Shown: positions 46,184 to 55,466, counted from the first letter of the stretch. The stretch: 60,659 nucleotides of DNA from Pseudomonadota bacterium (GCA_021798575.1 JAJZGI010000007.1:1-60659), one strand, 5' to 3'. Numbers and translations: made by a program. Notes: generated from the letters alone by a model not told the origin.

Positions 46184-47625
46184 CTTGAACGCGCCGGCAG
46201 CGTGATGACGGCGCGCAGGCCGGGGTCATTATCGGCCAACAGCAGCGTGCCGTTATGCAGTTGCGCCACCGCCGCCACCAGGGCCAGGCCCAGGCCCGAG
46301 CCCGCGGTGCTGCGTGCCGATTCGGCGCGGAAAAAACGCTCGGTCGCGCGCGCGCGGTCGGGCTCGGCGATGCCGGGGCCACGATCCGTGATGGCGATCT
46401 CGATGACCGCCTCCTCCAGCCTGGCGGTGAAGCCGATCACGGTCCCGGGTTCGGTGAATTTCAAGGCATTGTCCAGCAGGTTGGCGACGGCCTGCTGCAC
46501 CAGGTCGCGATCCCCCAGCAGGGGCAGGCGCGGCTCGATCCGCGTCTCCAGCGTCAACCCGCGCTCCTCGGCGACCGCCCGGTACAGCTCGTCCATATCA
46601 TGCAGCATGGGTGCCAGATCAATCGGCGCAAAGGCCGCGCGGCGCGATCCCGCCTCGATCTCGGCGATCCGCAGCAGGGCCTCGAACACGCCGACGATGC
46701 CGTCCAGATCGAGCGTCGCCCGCTCGATCGCCGATTGCAGGTCCTCGGCGCTATGGGCGTGCAGTGAGGCATCCTCCAGCCGGGTGCGCGCCCGGGTGAT
46801 CGGCGTGCGCAGGTCATGCGCGATGGCGTTGGAGACCTGGCGGACGCCATCCATGAGGCGGGAGATCCGGTCCAGCATGTCGTTGATGATCGTCGCCAGC
46901 TCGTCGAACTCATCGCCGTCGCCGGTCAGCGGTATGCGCCGGGCGAGGTCACCCCGCGCGATGGCCCGCGTGGTGGTGGAGATATCGCGCATCATGCGGC
47001 GGAACAGCGAGCGGACGAGGAACGCGCCCAGGATGCCCAGCGCGAACATCAACCCCAGCGCCCAGAGCAGCCCGTCGCGCAGCACGTTGCGCAATTTGTC
47101 CCGGGCGGTGACATCGCGGCCCACCAGCAGTTCGCCGCCGCCCGGCAGGCTGTAGGCGCGCAACAGCGCAACCGAGGATTGATGGTCGCGCGTCACCGGC
47201 AGCTCATACCAAGTGTTCACCTGGTTCAGGCCATTTGGCCAGGTATCGAGGTTGCCGATCAACCGGTTGCCGAGCGCATCCTCCAGCAGATAGATGCCGT
47301 CGGACTGGGTGACGTCGGTCAGCCGGTCGTGGATGGCGGCGATGAGCGAGGGCAGGCCGCCCAGCTGGTAGTGCTCGTCCAGAACCAGCGCGTCGTTGCG
47401 GATGTCCACCTCCACCTGGCGCTGCAACAGGTCGAGCGTGGAATACCAGATGGAGAACGCCAGCGCGAAGGCGGAGACGCCAAACACCACCGCGTAGGCT
47501 AGGGCAAACCGCACGCCTGCGGACCGGATGAGCGGGCGCGAGCGGTGCTGCCGTTTGCGCCGCCCGGGTGCCAGCGCGCGCGGCTCCGCTTGTACTCCAA
47601 AATTCGGCGGTGCAGGCAGGTTCAT
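46180..47625 (-). CDS. Membrane sensor histidine kinase, EnvZ/PetS-like
   Basis: Sensor partner of the OmpR-type regulator upstream. 481 residues: membrane segment 1 (FALAYAVVFGVSAFALAF, about 38-55), a periplasmic sensor, membrane segment 2 (about 182-205), HAMP (RGDLARRIPLTGDGDEFDELA), HisKA with phosphohistidine in NAIAHDLRTPITRAR, and HATPase with NLLDNALKF, DRGPGIAEPD and GSGLGLALV. The start ATG 47625 (MNLPAPPNF) lies 19 bases after the regulator stop; the frame continues further but would overlap the regulator. The stimulus cannot be inferred. Confidence 0.9.
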   Translation of the reverse strand: MNLPAPPNFGVQAEPRALAPGRRKRQHRSRPLIRSAGVRFALAYAVVFGVSAFALAFSIWYSTLDLLQRQVEVDIRNDALVLDEHYQLGGLPSLIAAIHDRLTDVTQSDGIYLLEDALGNRLIGNLDTWPNGLNQVNTWYELPVTRDHQSSVALLRAYSLPGGGELLVGRDVTARDKLRNVLRDGLLWALGLMFALGILGAFLVRSLFRRMMRDISTTTRAIARGDLARRIPLTGDGDEFDELATIINDMLDRISRLMDGVRQVSNAIAHDLRTPITRARTRLEDASLHAHSAEDLQSAIERATLDLDGIVGVFEALLRIAEIEAGSRRAAFAPIDLAPMLHDMDELYRAVAEERGLTLETRIEPRLPLLGDRDLVQQAVANLLDNALKFTEPGTVIGFTARLEEAVIEIAITDRGPGIAEPDRARATERFFRAESARSTAGSGLGLALVAAVAQLHNGTLLLADNDPGLRAVITLPARSS

Positions 47626-47644
47626 GGGCAGATGCGGTTGGGGG

Positions 47645-48328
47645 TCAGACTTCTTCAGCCCGCAGCATATAGCCCGCATTGCGGACAGTGTGCAGCAGCG
47701 GCAGCTCGAAGGGCTTGTCGATCTTCTGGCGCAACCGGGACACATGCACGTCGATCACGTTGGTCTGCGGGTCGAAATGATAGTCCCACACGCCCTCCAG
47801 CAGCATGGTACGGGTGACGACCTGCCCGGCGTGGCGCATCAGGTACTCGAGCAGGCGAAATTCGCGCGGTTGGAGGTCTATCTTCTGGACGCCCCGGCGG
47901 ACGCTGCGCGAGAGCAGGTCCATCTCGAGGTCGCCGACGGCCAGGCGGGTGGTTGGCCCGTCGCTCTTGCCGCGCCGGGTGAGTGCCTCCACCCTGGCCA
48001 GCAGCTCGGCAAAGGCGAAGGGTTTGATCAGATAGTCATCGCCCCCGGCTTTCAGCCCCTTCACCCTGTCGTCCACCTGGCCGAGGGCCGAGAGGAACAC
48101 CACCGGGGTCGCGTTATCCTGGGCGCGCAGCGTCTCCAGCAGCCGCAGCCCGTCGATCCCGCCGGGCAACATCCGGTCCAGGATGATCGCGTCGAAATTC
48201 TCGGAGGCGGCGAGAAACAGACCGTCGCGCCCGTTATCGGCGTGCTCGGCGGTGTGGCCCGCCTCACGCAGCCCTTTCAAGACGAATCCTGCAACGTCCT
48301 TATCGTCCTCAACGACGAGTATTCGCAT
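47645..48328 (-). CDS. OmpR-family response regulator
   Basis: Receiver plus winged-helix DNA-binding domain, 227 residues. Receiver: VVEDDKDVAGF acidic pair, phosphoacceptor in IILDRMLPGG, switch Ser in FLSALG, Lys in LIKPFAF. Winged helix: LQPREFRLLEYLMRHAGQVVTRTMLLEGVWDY, then DVHVSRLRQKI. Upstream of its kinase by 19 bases, so the pair is an operon. A 248-bp divergent gap separates it from the YqjD-like gene; no direct-repeat operator is evident there. It resembles the regulator at 55551 closely enough to be a paralogue. Confidence 0.94.
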   Translation of the reverse strand: MRILVVEDDKDVAGFVLKGLREAGHTAEHADNGRDGLFLAASENFDAIILDRMLPGGIDGLRLLETLRAQDNATPVVFLSALGQVDDRVKGLKAGGDDYLIKPFAFAELLARVEALTRRGKSDGPTTRLAVGDLEMDLLSRSVRRGVQKIDLQPREFRLLEYLMRHAGQVVTRTMLLEGVWDYHFDPQTNVIDVHVSRLRQKIDKPFELPLLHTVRNAGYMLRAEEV

Positions 48329-48576
48329 TTCATTCCCCCAGTCCGGTCGGTCTGCGGTCGATGATGACCGGAAAATTTAATATATGACTATTTTCATGAA
48401 TCCCAAGGACTAACGCCATTTCGGCGGAAAAACCCAGTATGAACCCCGCGCCATGCCACTATGGCCCCGCGCGCGCAAGCGTTCTTGCAACCGGGTTAAT
48501 TCTAATTATAGGCTTTTGGCATTGAAAAGGCCGCAACCCCATACGAGATCAAAACTCTAAGTTGAGGAGTTGTACT

Positions 48577-48915
48577 ATGAACAGGAAACGAATTGACCCC
48601 GATTCGATCGATATTGGCGTCCTCAAGCAGGAGTTTAACCGCTTCCGCGAGGAGCTCTCCGGCATGGGCGATAAGATCGGCGGCAGCGCCACCGCAGCGC
48701 TGGACGAGATCAGCGCGTATTTGAACGGCGATGGAATGTCCGCCCGAATGGCCTCCTTTGAATCCGAGCTGGGGCATCTGGCCGAGATGTTGAAAGGTGG
48801 GGGGCGGGACGCGGTGACGCGGCTGGAGAAACAGGTCGAGTACCGGCCGATGATCAGCCTGGCCGTGGCGTTCGGCGTCGGGCTGGTCACCGCCCAGTTC
48901 CTTCGGCGTTCCTAG
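48577..48915 (+). CDS. YqjD/ElaB-like (DUF883-type) membrane-anchored protein
   Basis: Small protein of 112 residues with a helical soluble part (LKQEFNRFREELSGMGDK, ESELGHLAEMLKGG) and one C-terminal membrane segment (MISLAVAFGVGLVTAQFL) ending RRS. This is the layout of YqjD/ElaB proteins, which bind ribosomes and are stress-induced in E. coli. GAGGAG lies eight bases before ATG 48577. The following gene encodes a YqjE-like partner seven bases later. Confidence 0.78.
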   Translation: MNRKRIDPDSIDIGVLKQEFNRFREELSGMGDKIGGSATAALDEISAYLNGDGMSARMASFESELGHLAEMLKGGGRDAVTRLEKQVEYRPMISLAVAFGVGLVTAQFLRRS

Positions 48916-48921
48916 GACCCT

Positions 48922-49317
48922 ATGAATCTCGCCCGGCGCACGGATATATTGATAAAAAACGCCGCGCTCCGGGCCGGGCTCGGGGTCGGCGTGCTCTCCA
49001 TCGCGCTGGGCGGCGTGGGTTTTCTCATCGCCGCGTTTTTTTTGTGGCTAAGGGTCCATTTGGGCGACGCGCCGGCCGCGGCCATCACCGGTGGCGTGCT
49101 GCTGGCGATGGCGCTACTCACCGGGCTGGTCGGCAGTGCCATTCTGCGGCGGGTCCGGCGCCGACAGCCGAGCCTGATGGCTGAGCTCGGCGGCACCTTC
49201 GGCCTGGCCAGCCGGATGATCGTCGTTCTGGTCCGCCGCGACCCGAAAAAAGCGATGGTGATCTCCGTGCTGGTGGGCGCGGTCGCGGAATATCTGTTCG
49301 GCGAGAAGAAACGTTAA
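48922..49317 (+). CDS. YqjE-like / holin-superfamily inner membrane protein
   Basis: 131 residues with two membrane segments (LGVGVLSIALGGVGFLIAAFF and AITGGVLLAMALLTGLVGSAI), basic loops and a third weaker segment near the C-terminus. This is the pattern of Phage_holin_3_6/YqjE family proteins, which sit beside YqjD-like genes and are not phage lysis proteins in that setting. The TAA stop shares a TTAA palindrome with the stop of the convergent transporter gene. Confidence 0.75.
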   Translation: MNLARRTDILIKNAALRAGLGVGVLSIALGGVGFLIAAFFLWLRVHLGDAPAAAITGGVLLAMALLTGLVGSAILRRVRRRQPSLMAELGGTFGLASRMIVVLVRRDPKKAMVISVLVGAVAEYLFGEKKR

Positions 49318-50630
49318 AAGGCCCGAGCCTCGGTGATCGCCTGGCGCAGGCGCATCTGCGCGGGCTCATCCAGCGGAAAGCCGCGCAGCAGTAGCGCACA
49401 GACCAGTTTGAGCGCGCTGGGCACGCCGCAGTAGAGCACCACCAGCGCGGCGATCGCAAAGCCCGAATTGGCGCGGTGCGTTGAGAATCCGGCAAATTGC
49501 AGCAGCGGGAAGGCAAAGCCCACGGCGGCGGCGTTGCCCGCCTTCTGCGCCATGGTGGAGGCGGCGAAGAACAGCCCGGCCCGGTGCTCGCCGCTGCGCA
49601 ATTCGTCAAGGTCGATCACATCGGCCTGGATCGCGGGCGGGATGGTGAAGTCCGCGCCCAGGCCAGCGCCGGTACACAGGCTGATGAGCCCGAAGAACCA
49701 GATGCCGATATGCGGCACCAGCGGGACGAAGCAGAAGGCGAAAGCGGTGAACAGCAGCGAGGCGATCCACGCCCGGTGCTTGCCGATCCGCCGGCCCAGC
49801 GCGAGCCACAGCGGCACCGCCAGCACGCCGGACAGAAAATACACCAATAGCAACGGGCCCTGCGCCTTCTCATCGTGCAGGAACTGCGCGCACACCATGA
49901 TGAACAGCGCGGCGGGCAGGCCGTTGGCCAGCCCATTCAGCAGCCAGGTGATGGCCAACCGGCGGAACGGCGCATTCGCCGCCGCGACGCGCAATGCCGC
50001 ACCAAGCCGCACCGGCTCAGCCACGCGCCGCGGCAGCGGGTCCGGCACGAAGAAGAGCGCCCCCAGCACCAAAGGTGCGGCCAGCCCCAGCGTCAGGATG
50101 ACCAGCAGATGCGCCTCGGCCCGGGCGGTGGTGATGTGCAACACCACCGGCGCCACGGCAGAGATCAGGATGCCCAGGATCGTGCCGCCCTCGCGGAAGC
50201 TGGTGATGCGCTGGCGCTCCTGGTAATGATCCGAGAGCTCCGCCCCCCACGCCCAATAGGGCAAGGAGAGGATCGTCCAACCCCAGGTCACCAGGGCGTT
50301 GAAGATGAACAGCCACGCCGCCCCCGCGTGCCGTGGCGGGAAAAACAGCCCGATGGCGCCGATGGCGGCGATGGGCATGGCCAGCGCGATGAAGGGCTTG
50401 CGTCGGCCCCACGCCAGGCGCGAAAGGTCCGATAAGCGCCCAATCGTCGGGTCGACCAGCACATCGAGCACCCGCACGGCGGCCAGCACGGTGCCGACCA
50501 GCGCCAGGTTCATGCCCATCGGCCCGGCCCAGAAATTCGGCAGAATCACGAGCAGCGGCAGCCCCAGCATCCCAAGCGGCATCGCCGGCGCCGCGTAGGT
50601 GAGCAGGCGCGCGAGCGGCAGACGGCTCAA
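49314..50630 (-). CDS. GPH/MelB-like MFS transporter
   Basis: Inner-membrane cation symporter of the glycoside-pentoside-hexuronide group, about 12 hydrophobic segments in 438 residues. Family marks are VRVLDVLVDPTIGRLSDLSRLAWGRRKPFI near the N-terminus and ADVIDLDELRSGEHRAGLFFA in the second half. The start is TTG 50630, overlapping the cfa stop (TTGA). Transporters of this type often close Cfa/DUF1365/flavin-oxidase clusters; its cargo is unknown and may be lipid-related and not a sugar. Confidence 0.85.
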   Translation of the reverse strand: MSRLPLARLLTYAAPAMPLGMLGLPLLVILPNFWAGPMGMNLALVGTVLAAVRVLDVLVDPTIGRLSDLSRLAWGRRKPFIALAMPIAAIGAIGLFFPPRHAGAAWLFIFNALVTWGWTILSLPYWAWGAELSDHYQERQRITSFREGGTILGILISAVAPVVLHITTARAEAHLLVILTLGLAAPLVLGALFFVPDPLPRRVAEPVRLGAALRVAAANAPFRRLAITWLLNGLANGLPAALFIMVCAQFLHDEKAQGPLLLVYFLSGVLAVPLWLALGRRIGKHRAWIASLLFTAFAFCFVPLVPHIGIWFFGLISLCTGAGLGADFTIPPAIQADVIDLDELRSGEHRAGLFFAASTMAQKAGNAAAVGFAFPLLQFAGFSTHRANSGFAIAALVVLYCGVPSALKLVCALLLRGFPLDEPAQMRLRQAITEARAF

Positions 50631-51862
50631 GGGCGGTGCAGGATGATCTGCCCGACATCGGTGAACCCGGCGTCGAAACCAACCTCGCAATAGCCGAGAT
50701 AGAACTCCCACAGGCGCTTGAACCGGCTGTCATATTGCGCATGCAGGCCGTTGATCCTCTCCCAGGCGGCCTGAAAATCCGCCTGCCAGCGGCGCAGCGT
50801 CTCGCCATAGTCCCGGCCGAACCAATGCTGCTCGCCCAGGCGAAGCCCGGCCCGCGCGGCCTCCTCGCGCAGGCGCGAGGGTGAGGGCAGCATACCACCG
50901 GGGAAGACATAGCGCTGGATGAAGTCCGCGGTCTTGCGATAATCCGCGAACAGCCGGTCGGCGATGGTGATGACCTGGATGCCCGCCATGCCGCCCGGTA
51001 GCAGTCGCGTGCGCAGCGTCTCGAAATAGGCGGGCCAATACTCCTCGCCGACCGCCTCGATCATCTCGATCGAGGCGATACGGTCGAAGCTGCCGCGCGT
51101 ATCGCGGTAATCCTGCAAATGCAGGGAGACCTGGTCGGTCAGCCCGGCGTTGGCGATGCGCGCCTGGGCAAAGGCGAGCTGTTCGCGCGAGAGGGTGATG
51201 CCGGTGACACGCGCGCCGAACTCCGCCGCCGCCAGCTCGGCGAACCCGCCCCAGCCACAGCCGATCTCCAATACGCGCATACCCGAGGTCAGCTTCAAAG
51301 CGCGGCACAGGCTACGGTATTTTTCCGTCTGCGCCACCTCCAGGTCGGTATTCCCGCCCGAGAAAATCGCCGAGGAATAGGTCATCGAAGGATCCAGCCA
51401 CTGCTGGTAGAAATCGTTGCCGAGGTCGTAATGCTCCGCGATATTGCGCTTTGCCCCCTTGCGGGTGTTGGGGCGCAGCCGGTGCATCGCCCAGGAGAGA
51501 AAACGCGCCCATGGCTTGCCGCGCAGCATCGAGTCGAACGCCATCTCATTGGCGGTACCCAGGCGCAGCACCTCCGTTACATTCGGGCTGTCCCACATGC
51601 CCTCGATATACCCCTCGCACAGGCCAAGGCTGCCGCCGAAGGCGAGGCGCGCCACCATGCGCGGGTCCTTCACGATCAGCGTGGCGCTGGGCCCTGGTTC
51701 TTGCCCCTCGAAATGGTGCGTACTGCCGTCCGGCAGCACGATGTTGAGCCTGCCGGACTTCATCAGTCTGGCGAACTGTAGCGCCAGGCGCAGGCGGCGG
51801 TCGCGCGGCGGCCCGGCGCCGAATGCCCGCAATTCGTTGGCGGTGGTGGAAAACTCACTCAT
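50627..51862 (-). CDS. cfa: Cyclopropane-fatty-acyl-phospholipid synthase family methyltransferase
   Basis: SAM-dependent enzyme modifying double bonds of membrane phospholipid acyl chains. The 411-residue protein has the CFA core AEHYDLGNDFYQQWLDPSMTYS, the SAM motif VLEIGCGWGGFAELAA, IASIEMIEAVGEEYWP and the closing FYLGYCEVGF. It could make cyclopropanes, or, like the UfaM group of alphaproteobacteria, methylate the chain toward furan fatty acids; motifs alone do not separate these. It overlaps DUF1365 upstream (ATGA) and the transporter downstream (TTGA). Confidence 0.92.
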   Translation of the reverse strand: MSEFSTTANELRAFGAGPPRDRRLRLALQFARLMKSGRLNIVLPDGSTHHFEGQEPGPSATLIVKDPRMVARLAFGGSLGLCEGYIEGMWDSPNVTEVLRLGTANEMAFDSMLRGKPWARFLSWAMHRLRPNTRKGAKRNIAEHYDLGNDFYQQWLDPSMTYSSAIFSGGNTDLEVAQTEKYRSLCRALKLTSGMRVLEIGCGWGGFAELAAAEFGARVTGITLSREQLAFAQARIANAGLTDQVSLHLQDYRDTRGSFDRIASIEMIEAVGEEYWPAYFETLRTRLLPGGMAGIQVITIADRLFADYRKTADFIQRYVFPGGMLPSPSRLREEAARAGLRLGEQHWFGRDYGETLRRWQADFQAAWERINGLHAQYDSRFKRLWEFYLGYCEVGFDAGFTDVGQIILHRP

Positions 51863-52629
51863 TCGCTCTCTCCTGCGATCACCAGTTCATGTTGTTGCGC
51901 CGGTGCACGGTGAAATCTGGCACCTTTGAGGAATAATTTTACCGCCTGCCAATGGATCGCGGAGATGATCTTCAGCGGCGTGAGCGGCATCTCCGTCAGC
52001 AGGCGCAGCAACGCGCCATCGCTCCATGGTCTGGCCCGCAGGCACATGGTGGCGGTCATGCGTTTCTCGGCGGCGGTACCATATTGGATGCTGACGTTGA
52101 GTTTCTCGGCGGGCGCGTTGAGCGCGAATCGATAGCCGCCCTGCATGTCGAAAAACGGCGAGACATGCATCCGCTTGGGCGCGGGCTGGCGGATGTTCGC
52201 GCTGTCCTGCACCGCCATCACATAGGCGACCTGATCGCCAAACGTGTTTTTCACCTGATGCACAACCGCGCCGAGTTTTTGCGCTGCATTGTAGCAATAA
52301 TAAAAACTGATGGGATTAAAAGCATAGCCCAGCACCCGTGGCAGCGTGACGAACAGGATACGCGCGGAGTATTCGGCCAGATGGTTGCGGGCCAGCGCGT
52401 CCTCCACAAAGGCGCGCAGCGGGCGCGAATCGCGGAAGCCATGGTCCCGGTCGTGGATAGCGAGCAAAGCGAAACGATTATGCGCAAACCAGCGTGAACG
52501 CGCGGCGAGCGTGTCGATATCGTCCAGCGCCACGGCGAGCATCCAGATACGATAGTTGAAACGGTGCCGCAACGGGCTATGGCGCACATGCGCCACGCGC
52601 CCGGCATAAAGGGTCGCTAAACCTGCCAT
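51859..52629 (-). CDS. DUF1365 family protein
   Basis: Conserved protein of unknown function, 256 residues, with the family hallmarks YAGRVAHVRHSPLRHRFNYRIWM, LGYAFNPISFYYCY and MHVSPFFDMQGGYRF. It is almost always encoded between a flavin amine oxidase and a Cfa-type methyltransferase, as here, and probably acts on the same lipid substrate. Overlaps: 13 bp with the oxidase, four bp with cfa. In Rhodobacter sphaeroides members of this cluster belong to the RpoE/ChrR singlet-oxygen regulon. Confidence 0.9.
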   Translation of the reverse strand: MAGLATLYAGRVAHVRHSPLRHRFNYRIWMLAVALDDIDTLAARSRWFAHNRFALLAIHDRDHGFRDSRPLRAFVEDALARNHLAEYSARILFVTLPRVLGYAFNPISFYYCYNAAQKLGAVVHQVKNTFGDQVAYVMAVQDSANIRQPAPKRMHVSPFFDMQGGYRFALNAPAEKLNVSIQYGTAAEKRMTATMCLRARPWSDGALLRLLTEMPLTPLKIISAIHWQAVKLFLKGARFHRAPAQQHELVIAGESE

Positions 52630-53897
52630 GGCGCCCGCACCCCCAGCCCATTGGCGACCCGCAAAGCCGAGGCAATGCCGTCCTCATGGAAGCCCCAGCC
52701 GGTCCAGGCGCCCGCGAACCAGAGCCGGTCGCGGCCCTGGATGTTCGTCAGCGCCTCCTGGGCGGCGATGGCCCGCGCATCGAACTGCGGATGCCGGTAG
52801 GTTTTCCGCAGCAGAATCTTGGCAGGGTCGATCGGCAGGCTGGGGTTGAGGCTGACAAATAAAGGCAGGCGGGTTTTCATGCCTTGCAACAGGTTCATCC
52901 AATAGGTGAGGCACACCCCGTTTTCATGGTCCGCCCTGCCCTGGGATAGATAATTCCACGAGGACCAGGCCCGGCGGCGGCGTGGCATCAGCGCGGCGTC
53001 CTGATGCAGCACCGCCTCATTGTCCTGGAACCGGATCGCGCCCAGAATTTCAACTTCGGCGGCGGTTGGGGCGTCCAGCATCGCCAGGGCCTGGTCCGCA
53101 TGGGTGCACAACACCACCTGCTCAAACGCCTGCTCGCCCGCGCCCGCCACCTGCACGGTAACGCCCTCGGCGCTGCGCCGCACGGATTGCACGGCGGCAT
53201 ACTTCACCCGGGGCAGGTCGCGCAGCACGCGCGCGACATAGGTCTTCGATCCGCCGGTCACGGTGTGCCACTGGGGCCGGTCGCGCAGCTTCAGCAGCCC
53301 GTGATTGACGAAAAACCGGACGAAGCTGCGCGCCGGGAACGCCCTCATCCCCGCCACCGAGGACGACCAGATGGCCGCACCCATGGGGAGGATATAATCA
53401 TCGATGAATCCGGCGCTGTATGCATGATCCTGCAGATACGTGCCCAGGCTGACGTCGGATGCAGTATCCAGCAACGCGGGGGCATTTTTATTGAAGCGCA
53501 GTATGTCGCGCACCATGGCCCAGAAGCGCGGACGGAATATATTCCCCGGCTGGGCGAACAATTGGTGCAACTCGCCGCCCGCATACTCAAACCGCGCCTG
53601 GTCTATGGAAACACCGAAGGACATGTTGCTCGCATGGGTGGCGATCCCGAGCGCGGCGAAGAACCCGACAAGGTTGGGATAGTTGAGATCGTTGAAGACG
53701 ATGAAGCCGGTATCGACCGGCACCTCCACCCCGTCCAGCAGCGGGGTCTGGGTGTCGGCGTGGCCTCCCGCACGGAGCTCGGCCTCGAACAGCGTGACCT
53801 CGAAATGCTCCCGCAGCAGCCAGGCGGCAGCCAACCCCGTGATTCCTGCCCCAATGACGGCGAGTCGCGGTTTTTCACTGGTTTTTGAGTTGTTCAT
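52617..53897 (-). CDS. FAD/NAD(P)-binding amine-oxidase-like flavoprotein
   Basis: Flavoprotein of the amine oxidase/phytoene-desaturase fold. The Rossmann dinucleotide site AVIGAGITGLAAAWLL is near residue 12, followed by LFEAELRAGGHADT; the C-terminal FAD segment reads GRDRLWFAGAWTGWGFHEDG. The oxidoreductase substrate is not known; the cluster context suggests an acyl chain. I start at ATG 53897 (MNNSKTSEKP), overlapping the photolyase stop by 23 bp; an earlier ATG at 53963 would overlap much more. Confidence 0.9.
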   Translation of the reverse strand: MNNSKTSEKPRLAVIGAGITGLAAAWLLREHFEVTLFEAELRAGGHADTQTPLLDGVEVPVDTGFIVFNDLNYPNLVGFFAALGIATHASNMSFGVSIDQARFEYAGGELHQLFAQPGNIFRPRFWAMVRDILRFNKNAPALLDTASDVSLGTYLQDHAYSAGFIDDYILPMGAAIWSSSVAGMRAFPARSFVRFFVNHGLLKLRDRPQWHTVTGGSKTYVARVLRDLPRVKYAAVQSVRRSAEGVTVQVAGAGEQAFEQVVLCTHADQALAMLDAPTAAEVEILGAIRFQDNEAVLHQDAALMPRRRRAWSSWNYLSQGRADHENGVCLTYWMNLLQGMKTRLPLFVSLNPSLPIDPAKILLRKTYRHPQFDARAIAAQEALTNIQGRDRLWFAGAWTGWGFHEDGIASALRVANGLGVRAPWQV

Positions 53898-55344
53898 AGG
53901 CGGCGAGTGCCCGCTCCCTTCCTTCGTTGAGACTGATAATAGGGTGTGGATAGGTTTCGCCAAGCGTTATGCCGGCGTTTTGCAGGATCTCAGGCCCGGC
54001 GTCCCAGGGCGCGTGGAGATGCGCATCCGGCAGGGCGGCCAGTTCGGGGACATAATGGCGGACATAGGCGCCATCCGCGTCGAATTTTTTACCCTGGAGC
54101 ACGGGGTTAAAAATCCGGAAATAGGGCGCGGCGTCGGCCCCACAGCCCGCCACCCACTGCCAGGAGGCGCCGTTGGCGGCCTCATCGGCCTCGCACAGCG
54201 TGTCCCAGAACCATTGTTCGCCCGCCTGCCAGGGCAGCAGCAGATGCTTGCATAAAAACGAGGCGCAGATCATGCGCACCCGGTTGTGCATCCAGCCGGT
54301 GCGCCACAATTCGCGCATCCCCGCATCCACGATGGGAATGCCGGTGCGCCCGCGCTGCCAGGCATGTAAGCCGACGGGGTCGTGCGCCCACGGGAACTGG
54401 GCGAAGGCCGGGCGGATGGGGCTGCGGCGCAGATCCTGGTGCTGCCAGAGCAGGTTGATGGAAAACTCCCGCCACAGCAGCTCTTTCAAAAAAACATCCC
54501 GTCCGGTCGAGGCAGGTGCAGCGGCGGCGCGGTGCCACACCAGCCGGGGGGATATTTCGCCAAAATGCACATGCGGGGAGAGCTTCGAGGTGCCGGTGAT
54601 CCCCGGCAGGTTGCGGGCGGTGCCGTAATCCGCCAGCGCGCGGGCCAGAAAATACTCGAGCCGCGCCTGCGCGCCCGCCTCGCCAGGCTGCCAGCTCTCG
54701 CGCAGCCCCGCCGCCCAGTCCGGCGCGCCGGGCAGCAGGTTCCAGGCCAGGAGGTCATCGCTGCCAAGGTCCGCCCGGCCCGGAATATGCGAGGGCGCTT
54801 CGTGCATCGGCTCTGGCACGCCCGCCGCGAAGCACGCCTTCGCGAAGGGCGTGTACACGCCGTAAGGCTGGCCGGTCTGGGTTTTGATCCGCTCGGGTGC
54901 GAACAGCATGGTGGAGAGATGGCGGTGAAAGCCGATGTTCAGGCGTTTCAGCGCGCCATCCACCCGCCGGTCGGCGGCGCGCAGGCCGGGCTCGAAGGCG
55001 CGGGCGGCGTGCAGTTGGTCCGCGCCCGATTGCGCGGCCAGCGCGGTGATCACCTCCACCGGATCGCCGCGGCGCAGCACCAGCGGTGCACCCCGCGCCG
55101 CCAGCGCCCCGCCCAGCGCGCTGAGCGAATGGTGCAGCCACCAGCGGCTGGCGCCACCGGCATGTTCATCCAATATATAGAGCGGCACCACGCGCCGCCC
55201 GCCCGCCATCGCGGCGATGAGCGCCGGATTGTCCTCCAGCCGCAGATCATGGCGCAACCAGAGGATCGAGGTGCCGCCATCCGCGGGCGGGCTGGAGCTA
55301 ATTTGCATGGCCCAGAACAAGCATATTCCACCTCCCAGGGCCAT
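53875..55344 (-). CDS. phr: Deoxyribodipyrimidine photolyase
   Basis: Blue-light flavoenzyme that reverses UV pyrimidine dimers. N-terminal antenna domain (LWLRHDLRLEDNPAL) and the C-terminal FAD-binding domain are complete: TSKLSPHVHFGEISPR, ELLWREFSINLLW, GRTGIPIVDAGMRELWRTGWMHNRVRM and ASWQWVAGCGADAAPYFRIFNP. 489 residues, class I type. Start ATG 55344 or ATG 55308 (MQISSSPP); the first has AAAGGCG close by. It is the first gene of the five-gene operon ending with the GPH transporter. Confidence 0.94.
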   Translation of the reverse strand: MALGGGICLFWAMQISSSPPADGGTSILWLRHDLRLEDNPALIAAMAGGRRVVPLYILDEHAGGASRWWLHHSLSALGGALAARGAPLVLRRGDPVEVITALAAQSGADQLHAARAFEPGLRAADRRVDGALKRLNIGFHRHLSTMLFAPERIKTQTGQPYGVYTPFAKACFAAGVPEPMHEAPSHIPGRADLGSDDLLAWNLLPGAPDWAAGLRESWQPGEAGAQARLEYFLARALADYGTARNLPGITGTSKLSPHVHFGEISPRLVWHRAAAAPASTGRDVFLKELLWREFSINLLWQHQDLRRSPIRPAFAQFPWAHDPVGLHAWQRGRTGIPIVDAGMRELWRTGWMHNRVRMICASFLCKHLLLPWQAGEQWFWDTLCEADEAANGASWQWVAGCGADAAPYFRIFNPVLQGKKFDADGAYVRHYVPELAALPDAHLHAPWDAGPEILQNAGITLGETYPHPIISLNEGRERALAAYEQLKNQ

Positions 55345-55389
55345 GGGTCGCCTTTGATTCGCTCCCGGCCCATGGTATCAACGTCCCAT

Positions 55390-55466
55390 GTCCTCGTAGC
55401 TCAACCGGATAGAGCGACGGTTTCCTAAACCGTAGGCTGGTGATTCGATTTCACCCGAGGACGCCA
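55390..55466 (+). tRNA. tRNA-Arg (anticodon CCU)
   Basis: 77 nt including an encoded CCA. The acceptor stem GTCCTCG pairs with CGAGGAC. The D arm is AGCTCAACCGGATAGAGC. The anticodon stem ACGGT/ACCGT holds the loop TTCCTAA, giving CCT, which reads AGG Arg codons. The T arm is GGTGA-TTCGATT-TCACC. It lies between the divergent photolyase and OmpR-type regulator genes. Confidence 0.96.

Noticed and set aside
48922-49317. Prophage holin
   Set aside because: No lysis or phage genes are nearby; the gene pairs with a YqjD-like gene, so the YqjE reading is better.
55345-55389. RpoE/ChrR-type promoter before the photolyase operon
   Set aside because: A TGATAC is present on the minus strand, but no matching -10 element lies at the expected distance.
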